64,000 nt of DNA, from positions 1 through 64,000 of the forward strand of contig NZ_JOAI01000039.1 in the NCBI RefSeq assembly GCF_000717715.1, read 5' to 3'. Shown here piece by piece: positions 24,891 to 32,988 of the stretch; position 1 is the first letter of the stretch, and each line of letters begins with the position of its first letter. Origin of the DNA: Streptomyces sp. NRRL B-24484. GTDB lineage: Bacteria > Actinomycetota > Actinomycetes > Streptomycetales > Streptomycetaceae. Position numbers and translations under genes: made by a program. The notes beneath the pieces were generated by a model. It had not been told where the DNA came from and ran no database searches. It saw only the letters and a list, made by a program, of their open reading frames with translations.

Positions 24891-27800
24891 ATGAGATCCA
24901 AGCGCACACTGCCGCGGCTCGGCGCCGCGACGGTCGCGAGCGGACTGCTGCTGATGGTGATCGGACCGGTCGTACCGGCCCACGCCGCCGGCGGTCCGAA
25001 CCTCGCGGCCGGCAAGACCGTCACCGCCAGCAGTTCCACCGGCGTCCAGGTGGTCGGCAACGTCAACGACGGCAGCCAGGACACCTACTGGGAGTCGGCC
25101 AACAACGCGCTGCCGCAGTGGGTCCAGGTCGACCTGGGCAGCCCCACCGCGATCGACCAGGTGGTGCTGAAGCTGCCCGCGGGCTGGGGCTCCCGGGACG
25201 AGACGCTGACCCTGCTCGGCTCCACCGACGGGTCGAACTTCTCCACGATCCTCGGCTCCGCCGCCCAGTCCTTCGACCCGGGCGCCGGCAACACCGTCCG
25301 GCTCAACTTCGCCTCCACCACCACCCGTTTCGTGCGGGTGAGCGTCACCGCGAACACCGGCTGGCCGGCCGCCCAGATCTCCGAGCTGGAGGTCTACGGC
25401 TCGACCAGCGCCTCCGGCAACCTCGTCCGCTCGGCAACCGCCAGCAGCGCCAACGGCGCCTACACGGCGAACAACGCGGCCGACGGCAACACCGGCACCT
25501 ACTGGGAGAGCGCCAACAACGCCTTCCCGCAGTGGTACCAGGCCGACCTCGGCTCCGCCGTGCCGGTCAACAAGCTGGTGCTGCGGCTGCCCTCCGGCTG
25601 GGAGACCCGCAGCGAGACGCTGAAGGTCCAGGGCTCCACCGACGGCAGCAACTTCACCGACCTGGTCGCCTCCGCCGCGTACACCTTCAACTCGGCCACC
25701 GGGAACAGCGCGACGATCAACCTGAGCACGACCACCACCCGGTACGTGCGCCTCTCGTTCACCGCCAACAGCGCCTGGCCGGCCGCCCAGCTCTCCGAGT
25801 TCGAGGTGTACGGCCCGAGCAGCGGCGACACCCAGGCGCCGAGTGCGCCCGGCAGCCTGGCGTACAGCCAGCCGGCCTCCGGCCAGATCAAGCTGACCTG
25901 GAACGCGGCCACCGACAACGTGGGCGTCACCGGCTACGACGTCTACGCCAACGGCGAGCTGCTGACCAGCGTGGCCGGGAACGTGCTGACGTACACCGAC
26001 AGCCGCGCGGACAGCACGACCGTCTCGTACTACGTCAAGGCGAAGGACGCGGTCGGCAACCAGTCCGCGGCGAGCAACACCGTCACCCGAACCGGCCAGA
26101 GCGGCGACACCCAGGCGCCCAGCGCGCCCGGCGGCCTCGCCTACTCCCAGCCCGGCTCCGGCCAGATCAAGCTGACCTGGACGGCCTCCTCCGACAACGT
26201 GGGCGTCACCGGCTACGACGTGTACGCCAACGGCTCGCTGAAGGCCAGCGTCGGCGGCTCGGTGCTGACCTACACCGACAGCCAGCCGGACACCGCGACC
26301 GTCTCCTACTACGTCAAGGCCAAGGACGCGGCGGGCAACCAGTCCGACTCCAGCAACACGGTGATCCGCACCGGCCAGACCGGCGGCAACGGCACCAACC
26401 TGGCGGCGGGCAAGCCGATCACGGCCAACTCCTCCGTCTACTCCTTCGTGGCGACCAACGCCAACGACAACGACGTCACCAGCTACTGGGAGGGTGCGGG
26501 CGGCAGCTACCCCAACACCCTGACCGTGGCGCTGGGTTCGAACGCCGACACCCAGCAGGTGGTGCTCAAGCTCAACCCGGCCTCGGCCTGGGGCGCCCGC
26601 ACCCAGACCGTCGAGGTGCTGGGCCGCGAGCAGAGCGGCTCGACCTTCACCACGCTGGTCGCGGCGAAGCCGTACGGCTTCGACCCGGCCTCCGGCAACA
26701 CGGTGACCATCCCGGTCAGCGCCCGGGTCGCCGACGTCCAGCTGAAGATCACCAGCAACACCGGTTCCGGCGCCGGCCAGGTCGCCGAGTTCCAGGTGGT
26801 CGGCGTGCCCGCCCCCAACCCGGACCTGACCGTCACCGGCACCACCGTCTCCCCGGCCAGCCCGGTGGAGACCGACGCCCTGACCCTCGCCACCACGGTG
26901 AAGAACCAGGGCAACGCCGCCTCCGCCGCCACCTCGGTCAACCTGTACCTGGGCTCCACCAAGGTCGGCACCGCCCAGGTCGGCGCGCTCGCCGCGGGTG
27001 CCTCCGGCACCGTCAACGTGAGCGTCCCGGCGCAGAACGCGGGCAGCTACCAGCTCACCGCCAAGGTCGACGAGTCCAACGCCGTCATCGAGCAGGACGA
27101 GACCAACAACACCTGGACGGCGGCGAGCGACCTGGTGGTCAACCAGGTCGCCAGCTCCGACCTGGTCGCCGCGCCGGTCTCCTGGTCGCCGTCCAACCCG
27201 GCGGCCGGCAACGCGGTCAACTTCACCGTGGCGATCAAGAACCAGGGCACCTCGGCGGCCGCCTCCGGCGCCCACGGCATCACCCTGACCGTGCTCGACG
27301 CCCAGGGCAACACGGTCAAGACGCTGACCGGTTCCTACAGCGGTGCGATCGCCCCCGGCGCCACCACCTCCCCGGTGTCGCTGGGCAGTTGGACGGCCGT
27401 CAACGGCAAGTACACGGTGAAGACGGTCATCGCGACCGACGCCAACGAGCTGCCGGTCAAGCAGGCCAACAACACCAGCAGCCAGGGCCTCTACATCGGC
27501 CGCGGCGCCAACATGCCCTTCGACACCTACGAGGCCGAGGACGGCGTGCTGGGCGGCGGGGCGGCCGTGGTCGGCCCGAACCGCACCATCGGCGACCTGG
27601 CCGGCGAGGCCTCCGGCCGCAAGGCCGTGACGCTCAACTCGACCGGCTCCTCGGTGGAGTTCACCACCAAGGCGGCCACCAACACGCTGGTCACCCGCTT
27701 CTCGATCCCGGACAGTGCGAGCGGCGACGGCACCAACGCCACGCTGAACGTCTACGTCGACGGCACCTTCCTCAAGGCGATCGACCTGACCTCCAAGTAC

Positions 27801-29183
27801 GCCTGGCTGTACGGCAGCGAGACGGCGCCCGGCAACTCGCCCGGCTCCGGCGGCCAGCGGCACGTCTACGACGAGGCCAACCTGCTGCTCGGCACCACCG
27901 TGCCGGCCGGTCACAAGATCAAGCTGCAGAAGGACTCGGCCAACTCCAGCCAGTACGCGATCGACTTCGTGAGCCTGGAGCAGGCCACCCAGATCGCCAA
28001 CCCGGACCCGGCGAAGTACGTCGTCCCGGCCGGCTTCACCCACCAGGACGTGCAGAACGCCCTGGACAAGGTCCGGATGGACACCACCGGCACCTACGTC
28101 GGCGTCTACCTGCCCGCGGGCGACTACCAGACCGCCAACAAGTTCCAGGTCTACGGCAAGGCGGTCAAGGTCGTCGGCGCCGGCCCCTGGTTCACCCGGT
28201 TCTACGCGCCCTCCTCGCAGAGCAACACCGACGTCGGCTTCCGCGCCGAGGCCACGGCGAACGGCTCGACCTTCTCGGGCTTCGCCTACTTCGGCAACTA
28301 CACCTCGCGGATCGACGGCCCCGGCAAGGTGTTCGACTTCTCCAACGTCGCGAACATCACGATCGACAACATCTGGACCGAGCACATGGTCTGCATGTAC
28401 TGGGGCGCCAACACCGACAGCATGCGGATCACCAACTCGCGGATCCGCGACACCTTCGCCGACGGCATCAACATGACCAACGGCTCCACCGACAACCTCA
28501 TCTCGAACAACGAGGCGCGGGCCACCGGTGACGACTCCTTCGCGCTGTTCTCCGCCATCGACGCCGGCGGCGCCGACGAGAAGAACAACGTCTTCGAGAA
28601 CCTCACCACCATCCTGACCTGGCGCGCGGCGGGCATCGCGGTGTACGGCGGCTACGCCAACACCTTCCGCAACATCTACATCGCGGACACCCTCTGCTAC
28701 TCCGGCGTGACCATCTCCTCGCTGGACTTCGGCTACCCGATGAACGGCTTCGGCGCCTCGCCGACGACGAACCTGCAGAACATGACGATCGTCCGGTCCG
28801 GCGGCCACTTCTGGGGCCAGCAGGTCTTCCCGGCGATCTGGGTCTTCTCGGCCTCCAAGGTCTTCCAGGGCATCCGCGTGAGCGACGTCGACATCGTCGA
28901 CCCGACCTACAGCGGCATCATGTTCCAGACCAAGTACACCGGCAGCCAGCCGGAGAACCCGGTGAAGGACACCGTCTTCACCAACGTCTCGATCACCGGC
29001 GCCAAGAAGAGCGGCGACGCCTTCGACGCCAAGTCCGGCTACGGCGTCTGGGCCAACGAGATGCCCGAGGCGGGCCAGGGACCGGCGGTGGGTGAGGCGG
29101 TCTTCAACAACCTCACCATGAGCGGCAACTTCAAGGACATCCAGAACACCACGTCCACGTTCAAGATCACCGTCAACCCGTAA
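24891..29183 (+). CDS. secreted multidomain GH87 alpha-1,3-glucanase (mycodextranase family)
   Basis: A 1430-residue extracellular enzyme. In order: signal peptide (1 to about 33), F5/8C CBM32 modules at about 35-169 and 173-307, two near-identical fibronectin III domains (311-401, 404-497), a third F5/8C-like module (498-641), two CARDB-type domains (642-750, 752-870), a CBM35/6-like module starting DTYEAEDGVLGGG (878-1035) and a right-handed beta-helix GH87 domain (1040-1430). The catalytic aspartates appear as D1191 (DTFADGIN) and D1214-D1215 (TGDDSF), a +23/+24 spacing that equals the Asp triad I recall for Agl-FH1. It should hydrolyse alpha-1,3-glucan of fungal walls or bacterial mutan. 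AGGGA precedes the ATG at 24891. Confidence 0.9.
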   Translation: MRSKRTLPRLGAATVASGLLLMVIGPVVPAHAAGGPNLAAGKTVTASSSTGVQVVGNVNDGSQDTYWESANNALPQWVQVDLGSPTAIDQVVLKLPAGWGSRDETLTLLGSTDGSNFSTILGSAAQSFDPGAGNTVRLNFASTTTRFVRVSVTANTGWPAAQISELEVYGSTSASGNLVRSATASSANGAYTANNAADGNTGTYWESANNAFPQWYQADLGSAVPVNKLVLRLPSGWETRSETLKVQGSTDGSNFTDLVASAAYTFNSATGNSATINLSTTTTRYVRLSFTANSAWPAAQLSEFEVYGPSSGDTQAPSAPGSLAYSQPASGQIKLTWNAATDNVGVTGYDVYANGELLTSVAGNVLTYTDSRADSTTVSYYVKAKDAVGNQSAASNTVTRTGQSGDTQAPSAPGGLAYSQPGSGQIKLTWTASSDNVGVTGYDVYANGSLKASVGGSVLTYTDSQPDTATVSYYVKAKDAAGNQSDSSNTVIRTGQTGGNGTNLAAGKPITANSSVYSFVATNANDNDVTSYWEGAGGSYPNTLTVALGSNADTQQVVLKLNPASAWGARTQTVEVLGREQSGSTFTTLVAAKPYGFDPASGNTVTIPVSARVADVQLKITSNTGSGAGQVAEFQVVGVPAPNPDLTVTGTTVSPASPVETDALTLATTVKNQGNAASAATSVNLYLGSTKVGTAQVGALAAGASGTVNVSVPAQNAGSYQLTAKVDESNAVIEQDETNNTWTAASDLVVNQVASSDLVAAPVSWSPSNPAAGNAVNFTVAIKNQGTSAAASGAHGITLTVLDAQGNTVKTLTGSYSGAIAPGATTSPVSLGSWTAVNGKYTVKTVIATDANELPVKQANNTSSQGLYIGRGANMPFDTYEAEDGVLGGGAAVVGPNRTIGDLAGEASGRKAVTLNSTGSSVEFTTKAATNTLVTRFSIPDSASGDGTNATLNVYVDGTFLKAIDLTSKYAWLYGSETAPGNSPGSGGQRHVYDEANLLLGTTVPAGHKIKLQKDSANSSQYAIDFVSLEQATQIANPDPAKYVVPAGFTHQDVQNALDKVRMDTTGTYVGVYLPAGDYQTANKFQVYGKAVKVVGAGPWFTRFYAPSSQSNTDVGFRAEATANGSTFSGFAYFGNYTSRIDGPGKVFDFSNVANITIDNIWTEHMVCMYWGANTDSMRITNSRIRDTFADGINMTNGSTDNLISNNEARATGDDSFALFSAIDAGGADEKNNVFENLTTILTWRAAGIAVYGGYANTFRNIYIADTLCYSGVTISSLDFGYPMNGFGASPTTNLQNMTIVRSGGHFWGQQVFPAIWVFSASKVFQGIRVSDVDIVDPTYSGIMFQTKYTGSQPENPVKDTVFTNVSITGAKKSGDAFDAKSGYGVWANEMPEAGQGPAVGEAVFNNLTMSGNFKDIQNTTSTFKITVNP

Positions 29184-29195
29184 CGATTGCGCAAA

Positions 29196-29234
29196 CGAAG
29201 CAGGGCGGGCGCCCTCGGGCCCCGCCCTGCTTCG
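29196..29234 (+). terminator. hairpin after the GH87 gene
   Basis: 14-bp stem (29196-29209 and 29221-29234) beginning 13 bases after the stop codon. Confidence 0.75.
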
Positions 29235-29271
29235 GCGTTTCCTGCGGCCGTTTGCGGGCCCTGCGGGGCGC

Positions 29272-29291
29272 TTGCGCGGGCTGTCGCGCAA
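29272..29291. promoter_or_regulatory. candidate LacI-type operator
   Basis: Perfect inverted repeat TTGCGCG-N6-CGCGCAA in the region upstream of the sugar ABC transporter. The half site CGCGCAA recurs at 29392 and near the promoter at 23794, and a relaxed form (CGCAA/TTGCG) sits before the LacI gene. Confidence 0.45.
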
Positions 29292-29634
29292 CCCGGTGCC
29301 ACCAGGCCCGCCAAGGGCTTCCAGGGCTCCACGTGGGGCCTTTCGGCAGATGGCGGGCGGGGTTCGGCGGCGGTGTGGCCGCCAGGGCGGTCGCGCAAAC
29401 CTGCGTAGTCAGTGTCGTGTTTTTGCGAAATCCAGTCGACATCTTGTGGACATCTGTCGAGGCTGGTTAAGTAGTCGACACCGGCCGGCGCTGCTGCACA
29501 ACGCAGTGACCGTGCCCCGGCCTCGCACGCTTCCCCGGCTCCCGGACATCTTCCGGGGCCGGCCCCCCACCGGAAATCCACGGGCACCCCCGCGCCCCGG
29601 CGCAGCCCACACGTGCTTGAAAGGGTCCATCCGC

Positions 29635-31032
29635 ATGACCAGAGACCGGCTCCTCCGCAGAACCGTCGCCCTCGCCGCCGCCGCGGGCCTCGCCCTCACC
29701 GCTGCCGCGTGCTCCTCCGGCTCCGACACCGGCAACTCCGGGGACTCCGGCAAGCCGGCGGCCGGTGCCTCCCTCGACCCGAACGCCAAGGTCACCATCG
29801 GCATCGACTGCCAGCCGCCGACCACCAAGCCGGCCGAGCGCAAGCAGTGGTCCGAGGACGTCGCGGCGTTCAACAAGCTCTACCCGAACGTCACGATCAA
29901 CGCGAAGGACGCCTCCCCCTGCGAGGAGCCCGCCTCCTTCACCGCGCAGCTCAAGGGCAAGACCCAGCCCGACGTCTTCTACACGTACTTCACCGACCTG
30001 GAGCAGGTGCTCGACGCCGACCAGGCCGAGGACATCTCCGCGTACGTCAACGAGCAGACGGTGCCCGCGCTCAAGGACATCGACCCGTCCGTCATGAAGA
30101 CCCTGACCTCGGACGGCAAGCTCTACGGCCTGCCCACCACCAACTACAAGATGGGCCTGCTGTACAACCGCAAGCTCTTCAAGCAGGCCGGCCTCGACCC
30201 GGAGAAGCCGCCGACCACCTGGGCCGAGATCCGCGAGGACGCCAAGAAGATCGCCGCGCTCGGCAACGGCGTCAACGGCTACGGCGACTACAGCGCCACC
30301 AACCAGGGCGGCTGGCACTTCACCGCCGAGCTCTACGGCCTCGGCGGCTCGATGACCACCGAGGACGGCAAGAAGGCCGCCTTCAACACGCCCGGGGGCA
30401 AGCAGGTCCTGCAGAACCTGTACGACATGCGCTGGACCGACAACACCATGGGCGCCACCCAGAGCCTCAAGTGGCCCGACCTGATGACCCAGATGTCGAC
30501 CGACAAACTCGGCATGTACGTCGGCGCGCCGGACGACATCACCTACATGGTGCAGACCCTCAAGGGCCACTACGAGGACTACGGCATGGGCCCGATGCCC
30601 GGCGGCAAGGGCGCCCTGCTCGGCGGTGCCGACTACATGTTCAAGAAGGGCTCCACCCCGGACCAGATCAAGGCCGGCATCGCCTGGGTCAACTTCAAGT
30701 GGCTGACCATGGGCAAGGGCCAGTTCGACTACGCCCGCACCAAGGCCGACGGCCTGCCGGTCGGCCTGCCGCAGCCCTTCCTGTTCGGCGGCTCCACCCT
30801 GGACGCCGACAACAGGGCCAAGGCCGCCAGCGCCACCGTCCCGGTGCAGAACTACGCGCCCTACCTGGCCACTTCGGTGCCCGGCAAGACCGAGCCCGCC
30901 AACGCCCAGCAGATCTACAAGGTCCTCGACGGCGCCGTCTCGGCCGTCCTGACCGACAAGAACGCCAACGTCGACAAGCTGCTCTCGGACGCCGAGAGCC
31001 AGGTCAACCAGGTGCTGGCCAACCTCCAGTGA
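29635..31032 (+). CDS. sugar ABC transporter substrate-binding lipoprotein
   Basis: A 465-residue extracellular solute-binding protein of the carbohydrate (CUT1) type. Signal and lipobox LTAAAC at residues about 20-26 anchor it to the membrane; a Gly/Ser linker follows. YGLPTTNYKMGLLYNRKLF and PPTTWAEIREDAKKIA are typical cleft regions of maltose-like binding proteins. It is the first gene of an operon with two permeases and a GH13 glucosidase, and lies behind the secreted GH87 enzyme, so alpha-glucan oligosaccharides (for example nigero-oligosaccharides) are the likely ligand. GAAAGGG precedes the ATG by several bases. No ATPase gene is present in the operon. Confidence 0.88.
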   Translation: MTRDRLLRRTVALAAAAGLALTAAACSSGSDTGNSGDSGKPAAGASLDPNAKVTIGIDCQPPTTKPAERKQWSEDVAAFNKLYPNVTINAKDASPCEEPASFTAQLKGKTQPDVFYTYFTDLEQVLDADQAEDISAYVNEQTVPALKDIDPSVMKTLTSDGKLYGLPTTNYKMGLLYNRKLFKQAGLDPEKPPTTWAEIREDAKKIAALGNGVNGYGDYSATNQGGWHFTAELYGLGGSMTTEDGKKAAFNTPGGKQVLQNLYDMRWTDNTMGATQSLKWPDLMTQMSTDKLGMYVGAPDDITYMVQTLKGHYEDYGMGPMPGGKGALLGGADYMFKKGSTPDQIKAGIAWVNFKWLTMGKGQFDYARTKADGLPVGLPQPFLFGGSTLDADNRAKAASATVPVQNYAPYLATSVPGKTEPANAQQIYKVLDGAVSAVLTDKNANVDKLLSDAESQVNQVLANLQ

Positions 31033-31111
31033 CGGCCGGTGGGGGCCGGCCGGCGGGCCGGCCCCCACGCACGCCCGAGCCACACCCTCCGACCGACCGG
31101 GAGTAACCCCC

Positions 31112-32056
31112 ATGGCAGCGATCAGCGTCTCCGCCCGCCGGAAGACCGAGCCACCGGCGCACGCCGATCCCTCGCAGGGCCGCGCCGCCCTCCGTCAGCG
31201 CCTCCGCAGGCACCTCACCGGCCATGGCTTCCTGCTCGGAGCCCTGCTGTGCTTCGCGTACTTCTCGTGGTACCCGATGGTCCGCGAAGTGATCATGAGC
31301 TTCCAGAAGACCAAGCGCGGGAAGACCACCTGGGTCGGCACGGAGAACCTGGACCGCATCTTCGCGGACCCGGACTTCTGGCACGCCTGGCGCAACACCC
31401 TGCTGTTCACCGTGCTCGCCCTGGTGCTCGGCTTCGCGGTGCCGTTCGTCGTCGCCGTCCTGCTGAACGAGCTCCGCCACGCCAAGGCCTACCTGCGCAT
31501 CCTGGTCTACCTGCCGGTGATGCTCCCGCCGGTCGCGTCCGTCCTGCTCTTCAAGTACTTCTACGACCCCGGCTACGGCCTGTTCAACGCGATCCTCAAG
31601 GCGCTCCACCTGCCGACCTCGGCCTGGCTCAACTCGCCCACCACGTCCATGCTCTCGGTCGTCATCGCGGCCACCTGGATGAACATGGGCGGCGCCACCC
31701 TGATCTACCTGGCGGCCCTGCAGGGCATCCCCGGCGAGCTCTACGAGGCCGCCGAACTCGACGGCGCCGGCCTGCTGCGCCGGATCTGGCACGTCACGAT
31801 CCCGCAGACCCGGCTGATCCTCTCGCTGCTCCTGCTGCTGCAGGTCGTCGCCACCATGCAGGTCTTCGTCGAGCCCTACCTGCTGACCGGCGGCAACGGC
31901 CCGCAGAACTCGACGCTGACCGTCGTCAACCTCATCTACCAGTACGCCTTCAGCTTCAACAACTACGGCAGCGCCTCGGCGCTCGGCCTGGTCATGCTGC
32001 TCGTACTCGCCGGCTTCTCCGCGCTGTACGTGCGCCTGAGCCGCACCAACGACTAG
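31112..32056 (+). CDS. sugar ABC transporter permease (MalF type)
   Basis: A 314-residue CUT1 inner-membrane permease with six predicted transmembrane helices, the first at about residues 38-55. The cytoplasmic EAA loop reads EAAELDGAGLLRRIWHVTIP, which docks on an ATPase. A 79-base gap separates it from the binding-protein gene and 15 bases from the second permease. Because the operon has no ATPase, it probably uses a shared multi-sugar ATPase such as MsiK encoded elsewhere, as is common in Streptomyces. Confidence 0.9.
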   Translation: MAAISVSARRKTEPPAHADPSQGRAALRQRLRRHLTGHGFLLGALLCFAYFSWYPMVREVIMSFQKTKRGKTTWVGTENLDRIFADPDFWHAWRNTLLFTVLALVLGFAVPFVVAVLLNELRHAKAYLRILVYLPVMLPPVASVLLFKYFYDPGYGLFNAILKALHLPTSAWLNSPTTSMLSVVIAATWMNMGGATLIYLAALQGIPGELYEAAELDGAGLLRRIWHVTIPQTRLILSLLLLLQVVATMQVFVEPYLLTGGNGPQNSTLTVVNLIYQYAFSFNNYGSASALGLVMLLVLAGFSALYVRLSRTND

Positions 32057-32071
32057 GACGGGAGCACCGCC

Positions 32072-32956
32072 ATGGCAGACACCTCGACCCGTACCCTGAT
32101 CTCCGAGACGCAGCTGAACCGCCCCTTCGGCAAGGCGGTCTACCGGACCGTCCTCGTGCTGGTGGTCGCGGCCTTCACCCTGGTCTTCCTCGGCCCGCTC
32201 TACTGGCTGGTGACCGGCGGACTGAAGTCCACCCAGGAGGTCATCCAGAGCCCGCCGACCTTCTACCCGCACCAGGTCCACACCGACACGTACACCGAGG
32301 CGTGGTCCAAGCTCAACATGGGCCGACTGCTCTTCAACACGCTGTACTACGCGTTCGGGGCGCTCGCCTTCCAGCTGGTCTTCGACGTGGCCGCGGCCTA
32401 CGCGCTCTCGAAGCTGCGGCCCGTCCTCGGCAACGTGATCCTCGGCATGATGCTGGCGACGCTGATGATCCCGTCCACCGTGCTGATCGTGCCGCAGTAC
32501 CTCACCGTGCTGGACCTGCCGCTGCTGCACCTCAACCTGATCAACACCCCGTGGGCGATCTGGCTGCCCACCGTGGCGAACGCCTTCAACATCTTCCTGC
32601 TGAAGCGCTTCTTCGACTCGGTGCCGGAGGAGCTGATGGCCGCCGCCGCCATCGACGGCGCGTCGCCGATGCGGGCGCTCTGGTCGATCGTGCTGCCGAT
32701 GTCCCGGCCGATCCTCGGCGTGGTCTCGATCTTCGCCGTGGTGAACGTCTGGAAGGACTTCCTGTGGCCGCTGCTGGTCCAGCCGGACCCGAAGAACCAG
32801 CCGCTCAACATCGGCATCAACTCGCTGTCCATCGGCGTCCCGCAGAACGTCGTGATCGCCGCCCTGGCCATCGCCTCGGTGCCGACGATCGTGTTCTTCC
32901 TGATCTTCCAGCGCAACATCATGGCCGGCCTGACCTCGGGCGGGCTCAAGGGCTGA
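32072..32956 (+). CDS. sugar ABC transporter permease (MalG type)
   Basis: A 294-residue CUT1 permease with six transmembrane helices; the EAA loop reads MAAAAIDGASPMRALWSIVLP. Together with the preceding permease it forms the membrane channel for the oligosaccharide bound by the lipoprotein at 29635. GGGAG precedes the ATG. Thirty-two bases separate it from the glucosidase gene, so all four genes should be one transcript. Confidence 0.9.
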   Translation: MADTSTRTLISETQLNRPFGKAVYRTVLVLVVAAFTLVFLGPLYWLVTGGLKSTQEVIQSPPTFYPHQVHTDTYTEAWSKLNMGRLLFNTLYYAFGALAFQLVFDVAAAYALSKLRPVLGNVILGMMLATLMIPSTVLIVPQYLTVLDLPLLHLNLINTPWAIWLPTVANAFNIFLLKRFFDSVPEELMAAAAIDGASPMRALWSIVLPMSRPILGVVSIFAVVNVWKDFLWPLLVQPDPKNQPLNIGINSLSIGVPQNVVIAALAIASVPTIVFFLIFQRNIMAGLTSGGLKG

Positions 32957-32988
32957 CGGCCCGTCATTTCTCGAAAGGACTACCCACC

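Larger units (their letters stand above)
29184..29634. other. regulatory region between GH87 gene and ABC transporter operon
   Basis: 451 bases without a gene. It contains a terminator (29196-29234), the palindrome TTGCGCAA (29187-29194), the inverted repeat TTGCGCG-N6-CGCGCAA (29272-29291), another CGCGCAA (29392-29398), TTGCG (29423-29427) and two copies of AGTCGACA (29434, 29473). This density of related short motifs suggests several repressor sites. Confidence 0.5.

Noticed and set aside
21678..29291. A 2537-codon open frame on the minus strand
   Set aside because: Only its last 266 codons (SGNH hydrolase) are coding. The rest is antisense to the LacI, CBM32 and GH87 genes and has low-complexity, Val/Gly/Arg-rich translation, as expected from GC-rich DNA without minus-strand stops.
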